A DNA stretch of 64,000 nt from Nemertoderma westbladi. Lineage: Eukaryota > Xenacoelomorpha > Nemertodermatida > Nemertodermatidae. The DNA lies in the NCBI GenBank assembly GCA_032718475.1, contig JAUCBJ010007698.1, positions 1-64,000 on the forward strand, in the 5' to 3' direction. The position numbers were made by a program, and so were the translations under genes. Under the pieces are notes generated by a model. The model did not search any database. It saw only the letters and a list, made by a program, of their open reading frames with translations, and was not told the origin of the DNA. Below, piece after piece: positions 43,151 to 54,894 of this stretch (its first letter is position 1; every line of letters starts with the position of its first letter).

Positions 43151-44234
43151 TTGATAATCCTAATAATAACGAGGGTACATTTCTTACCGGAAATAATGTC
43201 TCCAAACAGACTGGTTCCTCTTCGGTCTGGATGATTTCTACAGATGTAGTCATTCTTCGTGAAGGATCTACAGTTTGTATTTCCATAACTGAATATCCCA
43301 AAGGGATTTTGGGTCTCTGTAGAATGGCAGAATGCATATTTTGTATGAAGACATCTTTAAAGATAGCGAATCCGGCACTATCTAATTTCTCAAAGGCAGA
43401 GTCTCGCAGGCTGAGTTTGGTCAGTGCGCGATCTTTAAACTGACTGTCAACGTTCCGAAACGGAGTCAGAAAGCGCCTGAAACATTAAAATCGGATTAAT
43501 TTGCTGTGTTCATCTAATTTTGTGAGTTTGGTTCCCAGGATTAAGGGGTTTGAGCGTATGGTTCGACTGCACATATCGGCTAACCATCCGGAAAGTGTGG
43601 TATTTTCGAATATGGTACAGTATAAATGGCCAAGAAAGGACGGAGGGTCACACTCATAAAACTATAAACCACTCCAGGTGCTCTCAATGGTCCATCGAAA
43701 TATAAACGTGAATAATGGTCACCATAAACCTGTTGATAATTAAGCCGATTTCCCACTTTAAAATTCCATCCATATAACCAATATCACGGCCTGTTTCCAT
43801 ACAGTTACCTTTCCACCCCTTCATTCACCTACAAACCACAATATTGCTAGCTTCCCTGTAAGCTACTGCCATCAAATAAGGGAGTGAGCGAGCACCCTAT
43901 ACAAACACACCCTTCCTTCTCATTGGAGCCCCCACACTATACAAACATTTCCTTCTTCCTTATTGTACCAAACCCATCCAGTCATTGACAAGGGAATATT
44001 TTGTAACTAATAAAACTCTATGGATTATCATTGGCAGTAACCGGTTATTGGTCAGTTCAAAACAAACCAATATTAATCATATTTTACATGTGTTCAATGT
44101 AAATCACTGCATAAGAAAGGCAGGTTATGGTTAGGTGATAATTAGGGGTCAACTTCACATTGACCCCGGATACTGGGTTAAAAAAGGGCCACATTTGGAT
44201 GGGAAAGTCAGTCAGTAACCACAGGCCTTAGTAG
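43151..44234. other. Non-coding stretch after the gag-like gene
   Basis: No convincing gene. A TATAAATGG sequence occurs near 43622 and TTAAAAAAGGGCC near 44177, the latter about 50 bp upstream of the small ORF at 44235. Confidence 0.4.
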
Positions 44235-44344
44235 ATGGCAGCCTCCGCAGCTAATCTAGACTATGCTCTTTGGTATTGGACCTACTTTGATCCATTACTG
44301 CATTCGCCTTTTCAGGAGTTCACTGGTGTTTGGGCTCATAGGTA
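44235..44344 (+). CDS. Small ORF or first exon, unknown
   Basis: ATG GCA at 44235 opens 36 codons (M-A-A-S-A-A-N-L-D-Y...F-D-P-L-L-H) that end H-R-stop; the stop overlaps a good donor, ATAG|GTAAGG (44341/44342). A TTAAAAAA box and TCAGTCAGT initiator-like sequence stand about 55 and 25 bp upstream. It could be a first coding exon, but no downstream exon was found. Confidence 0.25.
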
Positions 44345-44929
44345 AGGTTCCCGGTGAGGACTTAGCTTTGGCCGACCAGTCCTGGAGTGCTCGCGCACTC
44401 TGCCCGCTGGCTACTCAGTTCGCCTCAGGATCAATGGTTTCCTTTGAGGACAGATTAGCAGCAATCTTCCCGGGTTTGACACTGTCAGATTACGGTAGTG
44501 CTTGCGCACTTTGTGGAGCGAAGCGACATTGGTTAAACCTCTAAGTCATAGGACAAAGAAGCAGCCAAGCGTTTGTATCCAATCGGTTCAACTGCTGTTT
44601 GAACCCAGATGATAACCTGGTGTTTGTACTATTGCCAAGTTTCCAATAGCGTGAAGCTGCACCAAGTTTATTACGACTTTCTAAAATCTGTTTTATCAGC
44701 TATTTTTCAGAGTATTTTAGCATAACGAAACGAATACTGTATTTTTTGTATATTTTGGTTACAATTATTTTGGATAGTATTATTTTTCGAGGCTATAATT
44801 TGGATCCTAATGGACCCAAAGCACCCCTCACCCGGTTTCTCCTTTTTCCTCATCCCAGAGGTTTTTCTATGGTGTTACAGTACAAATTATTACTTTACAA
44901 TTACAATTGTAAATTGGCCTACAACATCA
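44345..44929. other. Spacer with paired 14-bp palindromes
   Basis: AGTGCTCGCGCACT (44386-44399) and AGTGCTTGCGCACT (44497-44510) are hairpins with 5-bp stems and 4-nt loops. Otherwise nothing recognised. Confidence 0.5.
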
Positions 44930-45925
44930 GCCAGGAAAAGTACATGCAGGATAAAATTGAAGCAATTACAACTCCTCACATACAGCAACAATCTAGACCT
45001 ACCTGGCAAACTGTAAATGAGGTATCTGGTCGGAAAAGTTGTGCAAAGGGGCGCCTCAAAGCCGATGGTCCTGAAGAACGTGTTGGGAAGTGGAAAAATC
45101 ACTTCAGCAACTTGCTTGGGCAGCCACCAAACAGCGAGGTCAGCCCTACAAGGAAAATATATGACAAGACACTACCTATAGAAACAGGGGACTTCACACC
45201 TGCCGAACTCCAAAGAAGCATTAAAAGCATGTCCAATAATAAAGCGAGTGGAAAACAGGAGTGCTAAACAGACCATTATTGAATGTTTGCAACCGGATGT
45301 TAAAAGGGGAAAAGCCACCACCAATTTGGACTAAAGGTCAACTAAAGCCTCTCCCCAAGAAAGGAGACCTCGGCATACCAACAAACTATCGTGGGATCTG
45401 TCGGCTTGTGGTAGCTGCCAAAATATACAATAAAATAATTCTATATAGGATTAGTAGGCCTCACATAGAGAATCTACTGCGTAAGAGCCAAAACGGATTT
45501 CGACCAAGTAGATCAACAATAGCTCAGATACTTGCACTAAGGAGACTGATTGAAGGAATTAAGTCAAAGAATCTCCCCGCAGTCATGACTTTTGTGGACT
45601 TCAATAAGGCATTCGACTCCATCCATAGAGGTAAAATGCTTTAAATCCTAAGAGCTTATGGAATACCAGAAGTAATTGTTGCTGGCATTGGATTGTTATA
45701 TTGTGACACAGAAGCGCAGGTACTCTCACCAGATGGTGAAACTGAGTTTTTCTCAATCCTGGCTGGCGTACTGCAAGATGACACATTAGCACCATTACTA
45801 CTTGTAATTGTAATTGGATTACGCAATGAGGACTTCCACAAAGGGTGAAGATCTGGGATTCACTCAGAAGTAGTAGATATCCGGCAACTACAGTCACAGA
45901 CTCCGACTTTGTGGATGACATCTCG
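44930..45925 (+). pseudogene. Non-LTR retrotransposon (LINE) reverse transcriptase, broken
   Basis: The frame to 45267 encodes the linker after the endonuclease (W-Q-T-V-N-E-V-S, W-K-N-H-F-S-N-L-L-G). A shift and small deletion follow, then 45261-45644 encodes RT fingers and palm: L-P-K-K-G-D-L, N-Y-R-G-I-C-R-L, Q-N-G-F-R-P-S-R-S-T and F-V-D-F-N-K-A-F-D-S. After a stop at 45642, further RT sequence continues (G-V-L-Q-D-D-T-L-A-P). The active-site box reads D-S-D-F-V-D-D at about 45898-45918, and the sequence is cut at that point by satellite DNA. Confidence 0.85.
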
Positions 45926-46090
45926 CGGCCAGCCATACACAGTGCCGGCGGACCCAGCAACATAGCGCCCCCAGATCTCGCGGCCAGCCATACACAGTGC
46001 CGGCGGATCCAGCAACCTAGCTCCCCCAGATCTCGCGGCTAGCAATACACAGTGCCGGTGTACCCAGCAACATAGCGCCTCCAGGTCTCG
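45926..46090. repeat. 55-bp satellite, three copies inside the LINE
   Basis: Unit CTCGCGGCCAGCCATACACA then GTGCCGGCGGACCCAGCAAC then ATAGCGCCCCCAGAT, three times. The same satellite forms the array at 50341-51010. Confidence 0.95.
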
Positions 46091-46560
46091 CGGAAATCGA
46101 TCAACTTGCTTACTGGTCGGAAAAGCCCACTCTGAAAAGCTCCTCAATAATTACAGGGTATTGCCTGATAACTTTATAGAAGTAAAAGTGTCTGAGTCTG
46201 TACTCCCAGATATTCCCATTGGCGATATCTCCTTTGCAGAAGTGAAGGCTGCTGCAAAGAGCATTAAGACCAATCGTGCCAGTGGAGTAGATGGTGTTCC
46301 ACCTGAGGTCTTTAAAATACCTGAGTGTTTAATGTACCGAACAACAAGAGTCCCACAAGAAATGAAAACAAATAAGTTGGTTAAATAAGTCTATTCACCG
46401 CCGCCTCTCGTGCCAGTCGTGCCAATCGGACCAATCAGACCAATCGTGCCAGTGGAGTGAGGTCTTTAAAATACCTGAGTGTTTAAAGCTCATCTATCCC
46501 ATCATAGTAGACATGTACCGTACAACAAGAGTCCCACAAGAAATGAAAACAAATCAAAGT
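46091..46560 (+). pseudogene. LINE fragment with local duplication
   Basis: 46091-46330 encodes part of the region before RT, with S-G-V-D-G-V-P-P-E-V-F-K. The stretch GAGGTCTTTAAAATACCTGA through AAATGAAAACAAAT appears again at 46460-46553, so part was duplicated in place. Confidence 0.65.
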
Positions 46561-47260
46561 AAAAGACAATTCACATTACTAAGCAAATTATAATGGGAAA
46601 GCAAGTCGCCAATGAACCATCCTCACACAAGAGTCCCATTGTCACCTCATCCTCATGACGTCCATTTCCACGCCAGACACACATCCACAACGGACTGGTA
46701 TACATCTGGTAGAGCGTACTGACCACTGACGAACCGGACGACCCATTCAATGGTAATGACAACGACAAACCCTTGAGGAAACGGAAAACAAGATCCCCAA
46801 GAAAAAGCGGGGAAATGACAAAACTAATAAGAAGCCTCTTCTGGAAAACATCGACGACGACGGTATTGAGATTATCAACTTTAGATGTGTCTGAGCGACA
46901 TCTCTAGAAGGATCAAGAGTGGAACCGACAAAATTTAGTGGAAACCCAGCTGAATTCATTTCGTTCAAAGCACTATTATTATTACTATATTACTATTTTA
47001 TTGCTCCAGTGGATAGTAAATATCCCCATGACCACAAAGATGAGACATATGTTAACCTATCTATCTGGAAACGCGCTACAGAAGGTAACAAACACTACGA
47101 GGACGTTTACGATGGACATCAGCGTGCATGGGACGTATCAGAGAATAACTTCGGTAACCCGTCAGCCGTAATGAAATCTGTGATGCACAACGTCAGCAAG
47201 TATAGATTCCCCATCGTAACCATATTTACGATCGGGAATCAGGAAGTAGTCAATCTATAG
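46561..47260 (+). pseudogene. BEL/Pao-type gag fragment, frameshifted
   Basis: K-F-S-G-N-P-A-E-F-I-S-F-K (from 46926) is the DUF1759-type gag signature, and another frame shortly after has L-T-Y-L-S-G-N-A-L-Q. The frame changes near 47030 and an in-frame run of Leu/Tyr codons (TTATTATTACTATATTACTA) suggests a microsatellite expansion. The preceding part to 46561 is basic and polar and probably belongs to the same gag. Confidence 0.6.
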
Positions 47261-47955
47261 AAGTAGTTACCATAGTTTGTAGCCTTCCACTCCACTACTA
47301 TGTTGTTGAGTTTTTCTAATTGAGAGACTTAACAAGTGACTTATACGTGAGTATTCCATCAGTCCATTTAGGATCCGTCTTGTTTCAGGGTAGGAACTTA
47401 ATGAAGGTTCGATTCATTGAAGGGGGGAGGGGGGGGGGGGGGTCTGCGTGGAAGCACAATGTAACTGCCCAATATAATTTGGGGTCCTAAGGGCGTCAAA
47501 AGTAGTACATGTAGTACATTAGGACCCCAGAGTGAGGAACAAAGTTTCCATAGCCCGTATTTTTCATATAGGATTAATTACATTTAATTTAATTTAATTT
47601 ATTTTCGTACATTATATATGTATATATGAAATGCATCATAACAATATAAGTACAGCGTACCGGTATGTATTGTACAGTATACATATAAAGATTAGCACAA
47701 GGTAAATAATATATAATAAAGGTAAGATCAACAAGTGACGGCATAATAGACACATATCAGATTAGGCCTAATTTTAAAAATACAGCAACAAACGAAAAAC
47801 AGAAAAATATATTAGATCTAAATTTACCTACTGTAGCATCAAGACGCATGGGCAAGCATATGCTTAACTTCATCATACTCAAAGCCAACAATTTCTGATT
47901 TCCCTGCCTATACATTGGCTAACTCTCTGCAAATATTAATATTGCCCCCCCCAAC
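47261..47955. other. Spacer with G tract
   Basis: AGGGGGGAGGG followed by G14 (47422-47442). The inverted pair GGGGTCCTAA/TTAGGACCCC (47482 and 47519) brackets 28 bp. ATTTAATTTAATTTAATTTA near 47582. No gene. Confidence 0.5.
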
Positions 47956-48255
47956 ATAACTAACTGACACATAACTAACTGACACATAATTAATTGACAC
48001 ATAACTAACTGACACATAACTAACTGACACATAACTAACTGACACATAACTAACTGACACATAACTAACTGACACATAACTAACTGACACATAATTAATT
48101 GACACATAACTAACTGACACATAACTAACTGACACATAACTAACTGACACATAACTAACTGACACATAACTAACTGACACATAATTAATTGACACATAAC
48201 TAACTGACACATAACTAACTGACACATAACTAACTGACACATAACTAACTGACAC
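47956..48255. repeat. 15-bp tandem array, 20 copies
   Basis: Unit ATAACTAACTGACAC, exactly 15 bp throughout. Units 3, 10 and 16 carry the double variant ATAATTAATTGACAC, suggesting past block duplication of six or seven units. Confidence 0.97.
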
Positions 48256-48742
48256 ATAATTTGTACGATAATAAAGTAGAATTAACAAACTTTATAAAAC
48301 AGTTATATAACATTATAAGAGCGTGACAAGAACTTACAATTCCTTCATCTATATATCTGTGAGACTTAAAAGGTAGATTCCTAACATTACGTACATTATT
48401 GTTCCACGCCGTGCACAAGCGGTTACAGTTATCCGAAAACAAGTCCCACAGTTGGCATCCATAAAAAGTCATGGTATATAACTTTTGAATATTTGAAACA
48501 ATTTCTGGATCCGCGTACTTGAATTCTTGTCTTAAATTAGCTAGTTTTCCAATAAAAGCACCGTGTTTATTCTGAATATCTAACGTTAATGAGCAATTTG
48601 AATCCAACCATAGGCCTATACCTAAATAACACACTCTCTCTACCCAGGGCCAACCTATCCCGTTTGCCTCGAGTTTTGCCATCGGTTTAACACCACGGAC
48701 ATTAAATGCAATACATTTACATTTACACTTAGAAGAATCCAC
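48256..48742 (-). pseudogene. Second LINE type, C-terminal fragment
   Basis: The minus strand encodes the tail seen after RT in CR1/L2-like non-LTR elements: V-C-Y-L-G-I-G-L, F-I-G-K-L-A-N-L-R-Q-E-F, F-Y-G-C-Q-L-W-D-L and R-N-L-P-F-K-S-H-R-Y. It differs from the TAG-tailed LINE family. Its 3' end meets the 15-bp array; an ATT microsatellite lies at 48747-48782. Confidence 0.75.
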
Positions 48743-49497
48743 ATTAGTATTATATTATTATTATTATTATTATTATATTATATTACTAAATATTTATAAC
48801 TGTAAATATGGATTTATGTGGATGAAGTCTGCAACGTGCTTGTCTGGATTAAACATTAAACAGAACCCCTCACACGCAGCAACTTCTTTCTGAAACTTGT
48901 TGCTGGGCTCCTCACACGAAGGAAATTTGTTGTCGCAACTTGTTTCTGCAGCGTGTTGCTTGACTCACACGTGGGAATCTTGTTGCTCAAGAAAATAACA
49001 ATTATTTCAAAATAAATAGCTGTCACGACCAGTCATTTATTTATAATATCATATTATCTAAATATTAGCTAATATATTTATGGAATGTATTAAAAGATTT
49101 TAAAGATGTTGCTGGGAATAGAAATGTTTAGAAATGTTGCAGCAACTTGTTGGTGGATTCCTCGTACACAGAAACGTTTGTTGCGCAATGTTTTTTTTAT
49201 TGCTGACCCCGTCACGCGGAGCAACTTTTGTTTCAGAAACAAGGCTGGTAAGTTGATATAATTATGTAACAAGAATTATGAAATGAAAATTAAACCGTTG
49301 GCATTGTATTGAAATAAATTGTTGCAACATATTGCACGACATGCGAATGCTAATTGGTGAACCCGTATTTACTGCCTACAATAAATTCATACTTAATGGC
49401 TTTCGTATTATCTTTACTTCCAGCTGGATAACAAGCCATCCGTCATCGCATAGAAAATCAGGAGAGATACGAAGTATAAAAACTACCAGGCTGAAAT
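48743..49497. other. Spacer with GCAAC/GTTGC-rich repeat
   Basis: 48865-49245 contains many CAACTTGTTGC-like words. CCCCTCACACGCAGCAACTT (48867) recurs as CCCCGTCACGCGGAGCAACTT (49207), each followed by CTGAAAC/CAGAAAC, consistent with a small element bounded by direct copies. No gene. Confidence 0.5.
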
Positions 49498-50262
49498 TTA
49501 CATTTGATGTAGCCACATTTTCACTAACGGAGTCGTCACACAACTATTCTTACATACATCAGAAGATTGATTTACGGCTAAGGCAACTGTTGCAAACGCA
49601 AATCCCGCCAATGCTATTGACAGTACCACTATAACTCTAGTCAGTAACTTTTTACGCCTTTCCAGCGTAGCATATTCCTCGTGTGTCGGCACTTTATCCA
49701 CCGGAGGCGGCACAGGATATGCGACAGCTTCCCTCCTCTCCATTTCCGCTTCCATCATATCCTTACCTTTATTTTTGATAATCTTTTTCACACCAGCATC
49801 ACGCATACTGTGCAACATCTCCAACAGACGGAATCTTTTTGGTTTCATCGGAGATTCTGCAGCAGAATGGTAACTAGCTAAAGACCTGGAAGTTTCTTCA
49901 GCAGAATTGAAACTGTCTGAATATCTGTAAGATTCTTCAGCAGAATGGAATGGTTCTTCAGAAGACATCGCAATTCCTAATTTTGATACAGTTTTGTGTG
50001 AGGGAGATTCTGGAGCAGTATATAAAGTATCTGAATATCTTAAAGAATAATTGCTTTTCTTCTATTTTTCTCTCTTCTCAGGAATCTATTAATTTTAATC
50101 CCAATTTCTTTATAATGGAACGCATCTAAATTCCTGGGAGATCTTTATTTTTCTTTCTCATTATTTGACGACATCGTTTTATCTTTTCGAAACATATGAA
50201 GTATATTTATTTATTTCATCATAATTACTTAATTATACTGTTGATTTTTTATTTTGCCTGTG
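49498..50262 (-). pseudogene. Truncated paralogue B of the fibrinogen-domain gene
   Basis: The minus strand from ATG 49968 encodes the same N-terminus, Ser/Glu repeat (shorter), basic segment and membrane helix as 38113-38680, with a few substitutions, then loses similarity after C-V-T-T-P-L-V near 49528. The sequence 50000-50262 matches the upstream part, including the 5' flank. The fibrinogen-related domain is absent nearby. Similarity ends at CCGTTA|GTGAAA, which could be a splice donor or a rearrangement break. Confidence 0.7.
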
Positions 50263-50340
50263 ATAAAAATTATTTGGACTCATGTTTCCGTTGTTTTGAA
50301 TATATTAAAGATATTTTTTAGATTTTATATATCCCTATAT

Positions 50341-51010
50341 ATACACAGTGCCGGCGGACCCAGCAACATAACGCCCACAAATATCGCGGTCCGGAACCAT
50401 CAACATAGCGCCCCCAGATCTCGTGGTCAGCCATACACAGTGCCGCGGTGACCCAGCAACATAGCGTTCCCAGATCTTGCGGTCAGCCATTCCCAGTGCC
50501 GGCACACCCAGCAACATAGTGCCCCCAAATCTCGCGGCCAGCCATATACATTATACAGTGCCGGTAGACGCAGCAACCTAGTGTCCCCAAATCTCGCGGC
50601 CAGCCATACACAGTGCCGGCACACAAAGCAACATAGTGCCCCCAGATCTCGCGGTCAGCCATATACATTATACAGTGCCGGTAGACGCAGCAACCTAGTG
50701 TCCCCAAATCACGCGGCCAGCCATACACAGTGACGGCACACCCAGCAACATTGTGCCCCCAGATCTCGCGGTCAGCCATATACAGTGCCGGCGCACCCAG
50801 CAACATAGCGCCCCCAGATCTCGCGGTCAGCCATATACAGTGCCGGCGGACCCTGCAACATAGTGCCCCCAGATCTCGCGGTCAGCCATATACAGTGCCG
50901 GCGCACCCAGCAACATAGCGCCCCCAGATCTCACGGTAAGCCATATACAGTGCCGGCGGACCCTGCAACATAGTGCCCCCAGATCTCGCGGTCAGCCATA
51001 TACAGTGCCC
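50341..51010. repeat. 55-bp satellite array, about 12 copies
   Basis: The same unit as 45926-46090 (CAGTGCCGGCGGACCCAGCA, ACATAGCGCCCCCAGATCTC, GCGGTCAGCCATATA). Two-unit blocks of about 120 bp with the inserted TTATACAGTGCCGGTAGACG recur near 50545-50700, showing higher-order duplication. Confidence 0.95.
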
Positions 51011-51556
51011 CTGGAATTAACTATTCCTCGAAAATGTGGATTATAAAGTCGGACAAAAAAATGTTACATTATTTTGGTAAAAAAATTGTTATTATTATAA
51101 TTTTGTTGTTAGTTTTTATTGGAAAATCGTCTACAACATGTTAACTGTTATTAGTTGTAAAAAATAAAAGCAAAAAATAACTAGCTAGTCGATTAGCTAA
51201 TGTTCTACTGTAGAACACAATATTTTTTTTGAAAAATGTTGCAATGAAGTCGGTGGTGATATTACTGTGCAAAAAGTACATAATTTCATTAATTAATATC
51301 AAATGCGACTGCAAACGGAACTCTAGCCACTATTTTTTTATTTAAAAATATATTTTATTCTAGAACATTTTTAATAATATTTTTTAATTTTAGGAATTCT
51401 GATTTACTCAATTATATATTTACTTACATGTTTTTGAACTAAATAATAATTTACTAGCTACAATTATAAAAAAAAGTGTTGGAGTAAAATGTTGAGGTGA
51501 TGTAGGAGGATAAACTGTCCGACTCAGGGTGTAGAGCACGACGTAACGTTGATATG
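51011..51556. other. A+T-rich spacer
   Basis: 51180-51480 belongs to the GCTAG/TTCTAGAA family and carries AAACGGAACTCTAGCCA, also at 7783. No gene. Confidence 0.5.
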
Positions 51557-52400
51557 TCAGAGGAGGCGAATAACTAACGGAGTCGTAACACAACTATTCT
51601 TACATACATCAGAAGATTGATTTACGGCTAAGGCAACTGTTGCAAACGCAAACCGTACCAATGCTATTGACAGTACCACTATAACTCCAGTCAGTAACTT
51701 TATGTGCCTTTCCAGCGTAGCATATTCCTCGTGTGTCGGCACTTTATCCACCGGAGGCGGCACTGGATATGCGACAGCTTCCCTCCTCTCCATTTCCGCT
51801 TCCATCATATCCTTATCTTTGATAATCTTATTCACACCAGCATCACGCATACTGGGCAACGAATTCAACACGCGGAAGCTCTTTGTGCAGCAGAATTGAA
51901 ACTATCTGAACATCTGAAAGATTCTTCAGCAAAATGGAATGATTCTTCAGAAGACATCGCAATTCCTAATTTTGGTGAAGTTTTGCGAAATTCTCGAGCA
52001 GTATAGAAGGATTCTGGAGGAATATCCATCTGCGTTTGGTACAGTTCTGTTTGCAGGATATTCTGAAGCGTTGTAGGTTTCTGGAGATTTATCCTTTCCT
52101 AAGTTTGTGTCAGAGAGATTCTGGAGCAGTATGTAATGTAACTTCATGAGAATGGAAAGTATCAGAATTCCTGGAAGATCTTTCTTTTCCTTCCTCATTA
52201 TTCGACATAGTTTTATCTTTACGAATCTCTTTAAGAAACATATTCACTCAGTAAATTTATTTATTTTATCATAATTACTTAATAATACTATTGATTTTCT
52301 ATTTTGCCGCTGATAAATATTTATTTGGACTCAAGTTTCCGTTGTTTTGAATATTTTTATGATATCTTTTCGAATTTATATATATAATGTGGGGCGAGAC
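51557..52400 (-). pseudogene. Truncated paralogue C of the fibrinogen-domain gene
   Basis: The minus strand repeats the N-terminal region, basic segment and membrane helix, but the Ser/Glu repeat block is mostly deleted near 51880. Similarity to the intact gene stops at CCGTTA|GTTATT, the same codon as in paralogue B. The 5' part to about 52370 is very close to 37690-38110 (including ATGTCGAATAATGAGGAAGG at 52208, where the intact copy has ATATCG). No fibrinogen-related domain lies beside it. Confidence 0.7.
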
Positions 52401-52958
52401 ACGTATGGCGAGCCATCAGCGAACTGATATAATTATACTATGGCCGTTTCTCAAAAGTCTGTGTGTGACGTGTGTGTGTGTGTGTGTACGTACGTGTGTG
52501 TACGTGTGTGTGTGTGTGCACTGGTTAACGCTACATACTGTGGACGTAAGTGCCATACAATACCCACGTTCTGGGGACCTTTCGCGAACTGGGGACGTCC
52601 CCAGAACGTTCTGACTGGAAATTCGAAATCTTCATTGCCAAATTAGTCTAAATATAAAATTTCACCGTATTTAGGCTCAGTCCCCACTTTGTTTGTGTTT
52701 AGCCGCACTCGTATGTGTTCGGTGTGTATGGGGTGTAAATATTGATGTCCCCACTATAACAGTGATAAGTATACACACATTATCTACGTCATTTTGTGAC
52801 GTCACAATGTCCCCAGTGAGCTTAATTTTTAACGACCCCGGTTTGTGGTTGAAATTAAGTATATTATGAGTTATGTTCAATTATTTATGGATTAGTTAGT
52901 CAGGTCTGTCTTTGAGACAATGCAGCTTAGGCAATCCATAGATAATGTTTTTTTATTG
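52401..52958. other. Spacer with GT microsatellite
   Basis: GT/ACGT-rich repeats at 52463-52520. CTGGGGAC and GTCCCCAG words alternate at 52570-52610. No gene. Confidence 0.5.
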
Positions 52959-53499
52959 TTTCTATACACTCGTGAATAATTGTAAAAGTTAATATTTCCT
53001 TATGAGTTACCTAAGCACCCCTTGTGGTGCAACTTTCCTCAGTTACTATAACAATGGATTTTCACTTAGTCGATAGTGCTAAACAATCCCGCATGCACTA
53101 TGCATACAAGCATGTAGAAATTTTTAAAAAAATATATGGACAAATATCGTAATACGGCCACTGCTACTTTTTTTCTGCGGGGGCACTAATTAAATTAATG
53201 TTTAAACAAACAAGGTGGAGCACAACGATATATGATGTAACTCTTATCATTCAAATTACATTAACCTCATTGAATTATATTAATTATATCATTAATTTTA
53301 TACCTTTAATTTTTTAGACCCTTCTACGTACTGTAGTGGAAAACGCAGTGGTTAAGTAGTGGTTAACGTCGTACTGTAGTGGTTAACGAAAACACGCCCA
53401 TTCTAAATAGTGTACTGTCCCTTGCGCACATCTGGGGACATTAGTTTTTTAGTGCTGAGGGTATTATATTATGCCCTACGTTCTACTTATGTAGGTAGT

Positions 53500-53860
53500 T
53501 GCAATGGACGTTAAGAATATATAATAATATTAATAAATTAACGAGAACACACCGTTCTAAATACTGTCCCTTGCGCACATCTGGGGACATTAGTTTTTGT
53601 ATTGTTTTTCTGCAGCCCATACGTTATGTAGTTGCAATGGACATTAAGAAAATTTTTTATATATTGACGAAAACACACCGTTCTAAATACTGTCCCTTGC
53701 GCACATCTGGGGACATTAGTTTTTGTATTGTTTTTCTGCAGACCATACGGTATGTAGTTGCAATGGACATTAAGACAATTTTTTATATATTGACGAAAAT
53801 ACACCATTCTAAATACTGTCCCTTGCGCACATCTGGGGACATTAGTTTTTTTAGTGCTGG
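53500..53860 (+). repeat. 126-bp tandem array, left arm, about three copies
   Basis: CTGTCCCTTGCGCACATCTG occurs at 53564, 53690 and 53816 (period exactly 126). The unit includes GGGGACATTAGTTTTTGTAT and ATGTAGTTGCAATGGACATT. The period is 42 codons, so long open frames appear by default. Confidence 0.95.
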
Positions 53861-53902
53861 GAGTATTATATTAGGTCCTACGTATAGTTGCAATGAATGT
53901 TA

Positions 53903-54690
53903 CTACAACTACTACTACTAGGTCGAGCGAACTCGGACAGTGGAAATGAGATCCTTCCAGGCATCCCAATTCTCCATAGTTGTCGCAATTTCGTTTCTCC
54001 CAAGTTCAGTATCCCTTTCAAGTTGATCTATATATGTTATGGCAGGTCGTCCGCGACTACGCTTTCCATGAGTTGGTTGCCAGAGAAGTAGATCTGGTAT
54101 GACCTCGTCTTTACTTCGCCAGCAGTGCCCACTGAATCTTAATCTGCGTTCACGGAGGGTGGTTGATACAGGTGGTATTGTACCATAAAGCTCGGCGTTT
54201 GTCATGTGTTGTCTCCAGCTGATGTTTAGGGCTGCCCTTAGTAGTCTTGTGTAGCAACCATCAATTCGTTGTTCAAGTGATTTAGTCAGTGTCCAGGTCT
54301 TACCCCCGTATAAAAATACACTTTCCACTGTGGCTCGAAAGAACTTAGTCTTCAGGTGCCTGGAGAGATCTGATTTCCAGATGGTATCCATTTTTGATAG
54401 AGCTACCCAAGCCTTTGCTTTCCTAACTTCTATGTCCTTTTTGCTACTCTATCCATGATCCAAGGTACTGGAAGTCATCGACCTTCCTTAGTTTATTATT
54501 ATCAATGGTTGTCAAGTTTCCATCAACATTAAAGGTCATGAATTCGGTCTTTTTAGCATTTATAAGCAATCCAACCTCCCTAGCAGCCCTCTCCACTTTA
54601 TTCAGTAGAAGCTGTGCATCTGTTAGCGTATTAGAGAGCATCGGGGCGATGATATTATTTCTAATTTTTTCCTTCATTCAAAATCGATCT
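53903..54690 (-). pseudogene. LINE 3' fragment, copy 2
   Basis: The same family as 40068-40780 and almost identical where they overlap, but longer: 54391-53918 is an intact C-terminal frame and 54677-54444 (another frame) carries A-E-F-M-T-F-N-type and Y-L-G-S-W-I sequence from the end of the RT region. A frameshift near 54440 separates them. The TAG tail is at 53903-53921. It lies between the foldback arms. Confidence 0.8.
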
Positions 54691-54894
54691 ACTTCGTCAT
54701 TTATTAATCAATTAGTTTGAAATTTTCAGTGAATGGTCTTGACATTAACCAATAAAACTTGTAGACAGAATTTTGAAATTTCGAGCGTAAGTTATGTTTT
54801 GAGCCGATAATCTGAAAATATCGGCCAAAAATAAAACACATTTAGTTAATATTTTTTCATTTTTTTAGTTAACATTAGTCTTCTGGGGCGGTAT

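Noticed and set aside
47908-48288. Minus-strand frames with a five-residue repeat
   Set aside because: By-product of the 15-bp array.
53499-53921. 140-codon plus-strand frame with internal repeats
   Set aside because: By-product of the 126-bp period; the same frame appears inverted at 56.5-56.8 kb.
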